Below, in pieces: positions 1 through 4,598 of a DNA stretch of 5,881 nt (positions are counted from its first letter, which is position 1; every line of letters starts with the position of its first letter). The DNA is from Bacteroidales bacterium UBA1216 (lineage in GTDB: Bacteria > Bacteroidota > Bacteroidia > Bacteroidales > Paludibacteraceae). Where the stretch lies: the NCBI GenBank assembly GCA_002309255.1, contig DBXI01000011.1, forward strand, positions 1 to 5,881. Reading direction: 5' to 3'. Made by a program: the position numbers and the translations under genes. The notes under the pieces are model-generated. The model was not told where the DNA came from, did not search any database, and saw only the letters and a list, made by a program, of their open reading frames with translations.

Positions 1-39
1 GTGTTTTTCATGGTATTAGATTTAAGGTTAATGAAGATT

Positions 40-72
40 GGATTGTCGGGAGACAATCCTTCTTTTTTTTTA
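40..72 (+). terminator. Rho-independent terminator-like hairpin
   Basis: A perfect 8-bp stem, GGATTGTC (40-47) and GACAATCC (52-59), closes a GGGA tetraloop and is followed by TTCTTTTTTTTTTA. The T-run lies on the + strand 3' side, so it should terminate a transcript entering from the left. The matching gene would end near or before base 1; a TAG at 17-19 in one frame is a possible stop, but this cannot be settled from the window. Confidence 0.75.
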
Positions 73-220
73 TAGTTTCTCCGAAAGCATCCTTTTTAAT
101 TTCCATCCGTTGCCTGGGCGAAAGTCCTCAACAACGTTTAAGATACTAACCATCGGTTTCATCCACATCGAAAAACACTCCGGAAAAAAGCGCTAAACGA
201 GCCATAATACCCAAAAACAG

Positions 221-250
221 AAAAAAGTGCAGCCAACTGTGCTTTTTTTT
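221..250. terminator. Second terminator-like hairpin, A/T-flanked on both sides
   Basis: Bases 221-231 (AAAAAAGTGCA) pair with 238-248 (TGTGCTTTTTT) around a 6-nt loop, giving about 11 pairs including two G-U wobbles. The arms end in an A-run and a T-run, so the element could terminate transcription in either direction. It lies immediately before the promoter at 260-291 and would insulate it from upstream read-through. The stem is mostly A-T, so it is weaker than the hairpin at 40-59. Confidence 0.5.
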
Positions 251-259
251 TATGAAAGA

Positions 260-291
260 TTTGCAAATGTCAAAAAAAAATCGTAACTTTG
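260..291 (+). promoter_or_regulatory. Bacteroidetes-type promoter of the M16 protease operon
   Basis: TTTG at 260-263 and TAACTTTG at 284-291 match the Bacteroidetes -33 (TTTG) and -7 (TAnnTTTG) elements, separated by 20 nt, within the usual range for the primary sigma factor of this phylum. Transcription would start near 297-299, leaving a leader of about 108 nt. The -33 box is part of the palindrome TTTGCAAA (260-267), and the spacer contains a run of nine A (272-280). No other sequence in the window matches both boxes as well. Confidence 0.8.
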
Positions 292-297
292 TAGGCG

Positions 298-406
298 GAT
301 TGATAAATAGGGAGATCACAACTGCTCATCCCGCTTGGCAACGAGATATATAGCATTGACGGGCAACTGAATACTGATAACTGAATACTGATAACTGAAT
401 ACTGAC
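298..406 (+). other. Leader of the M16 protease transcript
   Basis: This is the predicted untranslated leader between the promoter and the ATG at 407. It has no Shine-Dalgarno sequence at a useful distance; a GGGAG at 309-313 is far too early. Its last 42 bases are a heptamer repeat array that runs to within one base of the start codon. Short complementary stretches exist (for example CCCG near 330 and CGGG near 359), but I see no convincing riboswitch or attenuator. Confidence 0.45.
365..405 (+). repeat. Tandem heptamer array abutting the M16 start codon
   Basis: The unit AACTGAATACTGAT occurs at 365-378 and 379-392, and the third copy at 393-405 lacks only its last base. Each 14-mer is two related 7-mers (AACTGAA and TACTGAT), so the array has a 7-bp period over 41 bp. 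One base, C406, separates it from the ATG at 407. It therefore fills the place of the ribosome-binding region. I recall heptamers like these from other Bacteroidetes and from cyanobacteria, but I cannot check that here. Confidence 0.9.
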
Positions 407-3220
407 ATGAAGCGTTCACTACTCTTGCTGCCGCTGATGATCGTAGCGGCAATAAGCATCACCGCTCAGCAACGGGAGCACGTAACTCTGCCTATGGATA
501 CGGCCATCCGCTACGGGCAGTTGCCGAACGGGCTGACGTACTACATCCGCCATAACGAGGAGCCCAAGCAGCGCTGCGAGTTCCACATAGCGCAGCGCGT
601 AGGTGCAGTGCTCGAGGAAGATCATCAGAACGGCTTGGCGCACTTCCTGGAGCACATGGCGTTCAACGGCACGCAGCACTTCCCCGGCAAAGGGATCATC
701 AACTACTTCGAGTCCATCGGCGTGAACTTCGGCGGGAGCATCAACGCCTACACCTCGATCGACGAGACGGTGTATCGGTTGTCGGACGTGCCCACTATCC
801 GCGAAGGGATCATCGACTCGGCGCTGCTCGTCATGCACGACTGGAGCTGCGGATTGCTACTGTTGGACGAGGAGATAGATGCCGAGCGCGGCGTGATACG
901 CGAGGAGTGGCGCACCGGCGCTACGGCGCAACGCCGCCTATGGAAACACAGCCGCGAGCTGATGTTCCCGAACAGCCGGTACGGAAAGCGCGACGTGATA
1001 GGTGACACAGCAGTGATCAACAACTTCACCTACGACGCCCTGCGCGACTACTACAAGAAGTGGTACGGGCCAGATAATCAGGCGATCATAGTGGTGGGTG
1101 ACATCAACGTGGATCAGATAGAGCAGAAGATCAAAGACCTGTGGACCAACGTGCCGGAGCGCGCAAACCGAGGCGAGCGTCCGCTCTACACCGTGGATGA
1201 CAACGAGGAGCCTATCGTAGCCATCGTGACCGACAAAGAGGCGCAGCAGACACGCATCCAGCTCTACTGGAAGCATCCGCAGACGCCCCTGTACATGCAG
1301 AACACGAACACCGCCTACCTGCTTGACCGCATACGCGGACTGATCTGCTCGATGCTGGACACACGCTTCGAGGAGGCGGCGATGAAGCCCGATGCACCGT
1401 TCGTAGGTGCCGGATCGGGGTACTTTGAGCTGGTCAAGCTCCGCGACGCGTTCAGCGCCATAACAGTAGCCAAAGAGGGCTTGGAGACCGAGGCATACGG
1501 AGCACTCCTGTACGAGCTGGAGAAGATGCGGCGCTACGGATTCACCGAGAGCGAGCTGGAGGTAGCCAAGACGAAGATGCTGTCCAGCTTCGAGAAAGCA
1601 TACAACAGCCGCCAGACACGGAAGAACATCAGCTTGGCACGCGAGTACATCCGAAACTTCGAAGACAACGAACCGATACCCGGCATAGAGTTTGAGTATG
1701 AGTTCGTGAAACAGATGATGCCGATGATCACCCCGGAGATCATCAACAACATAGCGCAGCGCCAGCTGATCAGCGACAAGAACCTGATCATCTGCATCAC
1801 AGGTGTGGACAAGCCGAGCGTGCATATCCCCACGCCGAACATGGCGCTGCTGATGCTTAACGCGATGCCTACGATGGAGATCGAAGCCCCCATATCGGAG
1901 ACGATCGACCGGCCGCTGGTGAGCAACGCGCCCAAGAAAGGTAAGATCCGCAAGCAGCTGTTCAACCTCTCGCTGGGCACCACAGAGTGGCAGCTGAGCA
2001 ACGGCGCACGCGTCATATTCAAGAACACCGACTTCCGGCACGACCAGATACTGATGGAGGCGTTCTCGCCGGGCGGACTGAGTCTGGTACCCACAGCTGA
2101 TCTGCCATCGGCAGCACTGGCCACCTCGATCGCACAGATGTCCGGATTGGGCGAGTTCAGTTACACCGCCCTACAGAAAGTGCTGGCGGGCAAGCAGGCG
2201 CATATCAGCGCCTCGATCAATGACTACGAGGAGAGCCTCAGCGGCTCATCCACCGTTCGCGACCTGGAGACGATGCTGCAGCTCACCTACCTCACCTTCG
2301 GCGAACCGCGATACGACGAGGATGCCTACAAAACCCTGCTATCCGTGCTGGAGACACAGCTCAAAAACAAGGAGAAGAACCCCAAGGCCATCTTCCGCGA
2401 CTCATTGTCGCTACTGAGCACGAACCACTCCGAGCGCACGCTGATCATGAACGAGGAGCTGCTGCAACGCGTCAACCATGAGAGGGCACTGGATATCTAC
2501 CGCCAGCGATTCGCCAACCCCGCCGACTTCACGTTCACCTTCGTGGGACAGATCAACCCCAACGACCCCAAGACCAAGGAGCTGATCCTGCAGTGGATAG
2601 GCGGACTGAAGAAGAAAGGCAAGAAGGAACGCTTCGTGGACTGGAAAGTGCGGCAGCCGGAGGGCGACAACAAGCTCTACTTCCGACGCGAGATGACCAC
2701 CCACACCGCCACCAACCGCATCGAGTACGCCCTGTACGACATCCCCTACAGCCTCAAGCAGCGGCTGAATATGCAGATGATCGGACGCGTGCTTAGGACC
2801 CGTTATCTCGAGAGCGTGCGCGAACGCGAAGGCGGCTCGTATGGAGTGACCGTACGCGGAGGCATGCAGCGCGTACCGGTGAACGAGGAGTATCTGATCA
2901 TACAGTTCGACACCGATCCCGACAAACAAGAGCGGATCATGCAGGTCATCAACGAGGAGATTGAGACCATCATCCGCAACGGAGCACTGCCCAGCGATGT
3001 GGACAAGGAGAAAGCCTCTATGCTGAAGGATCATGAGGAGAACATGCGCGACAACGAGTGGTGGCAGACCGTCATCTACCGATTCTACCGCGACGGTGAG
3101 AACGTGCTGGAGAACTACGTGGCAACAGTGGAGAGCATCACGCCCGAGACCGTGCAGATGACCCTGATCACCCTCGTGGGCGCCAACAACCGCATTGAGC
3201 TGGTGATGCTGCCGGAATAA
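407..3220 (+). CDS. Secreted M16 family zinc metalloprotease, two-lobed (PqqL-like)
   Basis: This is a 937-residue zinc peptidase of the pitrilysin/M16 superfamily, expected to degrade peptides in the periplasm or at the envelope. Residues 1-20 form a signal peptide with likely cleavage at ITA|QQ. The inverted zinc motif HFLEH is at 79-83 (His79, Glu82, His83), inside the typical GLAHFLEHMAFNGT block. Downstream ERGVIREE supplies Glu160 and Glu167; by comparison with pitrilysin and insulin-degrading enzyme, Glu167 is the likelier third zinc ligand. A first M16 C-terminal-type domain follows from about 205, beginning with YYKKWYGP at 215-222 and VVGD at 229-232. The second half (about 530-937) is a catalytically inactive lobe, with the substrate-side RxREGGSYGV at 805-814. 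The length is close to E. coli PqqL (about 930 aa). The ATG at 407 is chosen because an in-frame TAA lies at 392-394 and no ATG, GTG or TTG intervenes. It is the first gene after the promoter. The substrate is unknown. Confidence 0.95.
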   Translation: MKRSLLLLPLMIVAAISITAQQREHVTLPMDTAIRYGQLPNGLTYYIRHNEEPKQRCEFHIAQRVGAVLEEDHQNGLAHFLEHMAFNGTQHFPGKGIINYFESIGVNFGGSINAYTSIDETVYRLSDVPTIREGIIDSALLVMHDWSCGLLLLDEEIDAERGVIREEWRTGATAQRRLWKHSRELMFPNSRYGKRDVIGDTAVINNFTYDALRDYYKKWYGPDNQAIIVVGDINVDQIEQKIKDLWTNVPERANRGERPLYTVDDNEEPIVAIVTDKEAQQTRIQLYWKHPQTPLYMQNTNTAYLLDRIRGLICSMLDTRFEEAAMKPDAPFVGAGSGYFELVKLRDAFSAITVAKEGLETEAYGALLYELEKMRRYGFTESELEVAKTKMLSSFEKAYNSRQTRKNISLAREYIRNFEDNEPIPGIEFEYEFVKQMMPMITPEIINNIAQRQLISDKNLIICITGVDKPSVHIPTPNMALLMLNAMPTMEIEAPISETIDRPLVSNAPKKGKIRKQLFNLSLGTTEWQLSNGARVIFKNTDFRHDQILMEAFSPGGLSLVPTADLPSAALATSIAQMSGLGEFSYTALQKVLAGKQAHISASINDYEESLSGSSTVRDLETMLQLTYLTFGEPRYDEDAYKTLLSVLETQLKNKEKNPKAIFRDSLSLLSTNHSERTLIMNEELLQRVNHERALDIYRQRFANPADFTFTFVGQINPNDPKTKELILQWIGGLKKKGKKERFVDWKVRQPEGDNKLYFRREMTTHTATNRIEYALYDIPYSLKQRLNMQMIGRVLRTRYLESVREREGGSYGVTVRGGMQRVPVNEEYLIIQFDTDPDKQERIMQVINEEIETIIRNGALPSDVDKEKASMLKDHEENMRDNEWWQTVIYRFYRDGENVLENYVATVESITPETVQMTLITLVGANNRIELVMLPE

Positions 3221-3221
3221 G

Positions 3222-3290
3222 GAACAAAGACCGTTTCACTGAAAGAACAAAGACCGCAGCCACGTTTGGCTGCAGAAAGAACAAAGACAA
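3222..3290 (+). repeat. GAACAAAGACCG repeats in the M16-DUF7935 gap
   Basis: The core GAACAAAGACCG occurs at 3222-3233 and 3245-3256, with a third copy at 3279-3290 differing at the last two bases. The first two are 23 bp apart, with the 11-bp spacer TTTCACTGAAA, itself an inverted repeat around its central base. The second and third are 34 bp apart, the extra length holding the hairpin at 3256-3273. The series begins one base after the M16 stop codon and ends five bases before the ATG at 3296. The same core at the same 23-bp spacing recurs at 3824-3858. Confidence 0.85.
3256..3273 (+). other. Perfect 7-bp hairpin between the first two genes
   Basis: GCAGCCA (3256-3262) pairs fully with TGGCTGC (3267-3273) around the loop CGTT. 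No T-run follows, so it is not an intrinsic terminator. It sits within the repeat series and 22 nt before the ATG at 3296. It could protect an mRNA end or reduce translational coupling, but that is inference; its GC-rich stem should be stable. Confidence 0.6.
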
Positions 3291-3295
3291 AAGAA

Positions 3296-3808
3296 ATGAT
3301 TGAAGCATTGAAATACTGCATTCCGGCGTTGATCGTGCTGGCTGCAACATGGTTAGTGATGTACAAGTTGTTCAAGAACGAAGAGCAGAAACGCCTGTGG
3401 GAGCTGAAGAAGGCGGCGCAGAAAGAGATCTCGCCCATCCGTCTGCGTGCCTATGAGCGTCTGGCACTTATGCTTGAGCGCACGCAGCCCGAGCACCTGC
3501 TGGTTGATCTGGACGTGTCAGCGTTCACCGTACAACAGCTGCAGCAACGGCTGCTGCAGACCATCCGCCTGGAGTTCGACCACAACATGAGTCAGCAAAT
3601 CTACGTATCCGAGCAGGTATGGGAGAAGATCACGCAGGCACGCGGCCAGATGCTCGCTTTCGTCACCGCCATGGCTATCCAGCTGCCACCGAACAGCACC
3701 GCGCTCGACTACGCAAAAACCCTGCTCACCGCCTACAACACCAACGGCGAGACAACCAATCAGGTAGCCCTGCGCGCTCTGAAGGAGGAAGCGGCGCAGT
3801 TAGTTTAG
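3296..3808 (+). CDS. Small single-pass membrane protein, DUF7935-like
   Basis: A 170-residue protein of unknown function. Residues 7-26 (YCIPALIVLAATWLVMYKLF) form one hydrophobic helix at the N-terminus, followed by a charged, helical and probably cytoplasmic domain. The blocks PIRLRAYERLALMLER (47-62) and the EFDHNMSQQIYVSEQVWEKI stretch resemble a conserved Bacteroidetes family that I recall as DUF7935; this assignment is from memory. There is no signal-peptidase site, so the helix probably stays as an anchor. I choose the ATG at 3296. An in-frame TTG at 3266 would add ten residues encoded by intergenic repeat DNA and the loop of the hairpin, and the family normally starts just before the helix. 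The gene follows the M16 gene by 75 nt without a terminator, so co-transcription is likely. Its stop codon (3806-3808) lies in a degraded copy of the intergenic repeat. Confidence 0.8.
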   Translation: MIEALKYCIPALIVLAATWLVMYKLFKNEEQKRLWELKKAAQKEISPIRLRAYERLALMLERTQPEHLLVDLDVSAFTVQQLQQRLLQTIRLEFDHNMSQQIYVSEQVWEKITQARGQMLAFVTAMAIQLPPNSTALDYAKTLLTAYNTNGETTNQVALRALKEEAAQLV

Positions 3809-3858
3809 ACCGCTACGCTGAAAGAACAAAGACCGTTGCGCTAAAAGAACAAAGGCCG
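3801..3858 (+). repeat. GAACAAAGACCG repeats before the beta-barrel gene
   Basis: The core GAACAAAGACCG is exact at 3824-3835 and has one change (GAACAAAGGCCG) at 3847-3858, again 23 bp apart. A further degenerate copy lies 23 bp upstream at 3801-3812, where only the final AGACCG is well kept and which contains the stop codon TAG of the preceding gene. Spacers are 11 bp (CTACGCTGAAA and TTGCGCTAAAA) and share the pattern of the spacer at 3234-3244. The last copy ends one base before the ATG at 3860. Confidence 0.85.
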
Positions 3859-3859
3859 A

Positions 3860-4519
3860 ATGAACAGGATGCGTCGGATAGGGATGCTTGCTATTATTGC
3901 ATTGTCAATTGTCAATGGTCAATTGTCAATTGTCAACGCGCAGACCACTGCTTATGCCGACACGGCAATCTTTCAGGGAGTGAACATCCGCATCGACCTG
4001 CTCACCCCCATTCTGGAGCCGGCACGCACAGGGTGGCACACATACGACGTTGAGATGGCGGTGAACGTGCGGCTGAAGAACCGCTTCTTCCCCACCTTCG
4101 AGTTCGGGCACGCAGGACGGTTCTTGCAAGAGAAAGATGCTACCACGCCCCTGTACGACGGCTCGGGACAGTTCGCACGCATCGGTCTTGACCTCAACCC
4201 GCTGAAGAAGCACCCCGAACAGCGATCGGTGTTCTTGATTGGTGTACGCGCCGGCACAGGTTGGCAACAGCTGCACACACACACACTGCTCGCCGTCAAC
4301 CCGCGAGGCGAATGGATAGCCGACGCGTGGGGAGAGGTGATGGCAGGAGTGCAGGTGAACATAGTAAAAGGCTTTAACATGGGCTGGGCAATCAGGATGA
4401 AGTTCCTGTTCACCACCAACAGTCACGGCGAACTCACCACACCCTACTACATCCCCGGCTTCGGCTACCGAAACGAGATGAACTGGGGATTTAACTACTA
4501 CATCGGCTACGCCTTTTAG
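3860..4519 (+). CDS. Secreted outer-membrane beta-barrel-like protein, DUF6048-like
   Basis: A 219-residue exported protein of unknown function. Residues 1-27 make a signal peptide (basic MNRMRR, then a hydrophobic core) with likely cleavage at VNA|Q. Part of the core is the direct repeat LSIVNGQ-LSIVNAQ (15-28), encoded by a 7-mer array. The mature part alternates polar and hydrophobic residues in short strands with many Gly and aromatic residues, and ends in NYYIGYAF with a C-terminal Phe, as outer-membrane barrels do. The early FQGVNIRIDLLTPIL, the middle FARIGLDLNPLKK and the late YYIPGFGY segments resemble the Bacteroidetes family I know as DUF6048; this is recalled and not searched. The ATG at 3860 is favoured because it supplies the basic N-region; Met4 is an alternative. 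It lies 51 nt after the preceding gene. The 7-mer array could make expression switchable (see findings). Confidence 0.85.
   Translation: MNRMRRIGMLAIIALSIVNGQLSIVNAQTTAYADTAIFQGVNIRIDLLTPILEPARTGWHTYDVEMAVNVRLKNRFFPTFEFGHAGRFLQEKDATTPLYDGSGQFARIGLDLNPLKKHPEQRSVFLIGVRAGTGWQQLHTHTLLAVNPRGEWIADAWGEVMAGVQVNIVKGFNMGWAIRMKFLFTTNSHGELTTPYYIPGFGYRNEMNWGFNYYIGYAF
3901..3935 (+). repeat. Five-copy ATTGTCA array inside the signal-peptide codons
   Basis: ATTGTCA is repeated five times without gaps at 3901-3907, 3908-3914, 3915-3921 (as ATGGTCA), 3922-3928 and 3929-3935. Three units equal 21 bp, or seven codons, which is why the protein shows a seven-residue repeat. In every + strand frame the pure repeat reads as a rotation of I-V-N-C-Q-L-S and contains no stop codon. 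A change of one or two units would shift the downstream frame. Confidence 0.95.
4274..4286 (+). repeat. CA dinucleotide run in the beta-barrel gene
   Basis: Thirteen bases of alternating CA lie inside the coding region and encode the His-Thr-His-Thr stretch. It is short, and the codon reading accounts for it, but it is a second simple repeat in the same gene where a two-base slip would break the frame. Confidence 0.7.
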
Positions 4520-4540
4520 CTCCCCGCAAAAAAGACGTGT

Positions 4541-4572
4541 CGTCATAACGTCATCACGTAGTAACGAAATAA
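4541..4572 (+). repeat. Degenerate 8-mer tandem array before transketolase
   Basis: Four consecutive 8-mers, CGTCATAA, CGTCATCA, CGTAGTAA and CGAAATAA, share CG at positions 1-2 and A at position 8, and diverge gradually toward the 3' end. The array lies 21 nt after the beta-barrel stop codon and ends 26 nt before the transketolase ATG. It differs in both period and sequence from the 7-mers and the 23-bp series elsewhere in the window. Confidence 0.65.
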
Positions 4573-4598
4573 CACAAAACATTCAAAATAATACTATT
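4573..4598 (+). promoter_or_regulatory. A-rich translation-initiation region of transketolase
   Basis: The 26 bases before the ATG are almost all A, T and C (CACAAAACATTCAAAATAATACTATT), with no Shine-Dalgarno sequence. A-rich leaders of this kind are known to favour initiation in Bacteroidetes and are typical of well-expressed genes. It contrasts with the other starts in the window, whose leaders are filled by repeats. No TTTG/TAnnTTTG pair is visible in 4480-4598. Confidence 0.45.

Larger units (their letters stand above)
1..259. other. Gene-free upstream region with two terminator-like hairpins
   Basis: No coding region can be supported here. The + strand frame beginning at base 3 stays open to a TAA at 147-149, but it runs through a hairpin and T-tract and its product has no recognisable character. 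A minus-strand ATG lies at 11-9 and would encode only Met-Lys-Asn before the window edge. The region is AT-rich and holds two hairpins followed by T-runs (listed separately). That fits a boundary between an upstream transcription unit and the operon starting near 298. I see no repeat, tRNA or riboswitch-like structure in 76-220. Confidence 0.6.

Noticed and set aside
1..11. Divergent gene starting with a minus-strand ATG at 11-9 (Met-Lys-Asn)
   Set aside because: Only three codons are inside the window and no minus-strand promoter boxes were found upstream of it.
3..149. Open frame from the left edge to a TAA at 147-149
   Set aside because: It reads through a strong hairpin and T-tract giving a Phe run, and its product resembles nothing I know. 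Chance openness over 48 codons is plausible.
938..2041. Long open frame (367 codons) on the minus strand inside the M16 gene
   Set aside because: It is entirely antisense to a clear M16 protease. Its translation is rich in His, Val, Leu and Arg with no domain pattern, as expected from the mirror of GC-biased codons.
3256..3273. Hairpin as a rho-independent terminator
   Set aside because: It is followed by CAGAAAGAAC, with no T-run.
3266..3295. TTG at 3266 as start of the small membrane protein
   Set aside because: It would place hairpin and repeat DNA in the coding region and add a charged MAAERTKTKE ahead of the membrane helix. The ATG at 3296 gives the expected N-terminus.
3222..3858. Repeats as a CRISPR array
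   Set aside because: Cores are only 12 bp, spacers are 11 bp and similar to each other, a gene interrupts the series, and no cas gene is present.
3619..4053. Forward frame overlapping the end of the 170-aa gene and the start of the barrel gene
   Set aside because: It crosses repeats and two better-supported genes in another frame, and its composition is not protein-like. It is useful only because its stop marks one outcome of a frame shift in the 7-mer array.
4480..4598. Separate promoter for transketolase
   Set aside because: No TTTG plus TAnnTTTG pair at acceptable spacing is present; the AT-rich leader alone is not enough.
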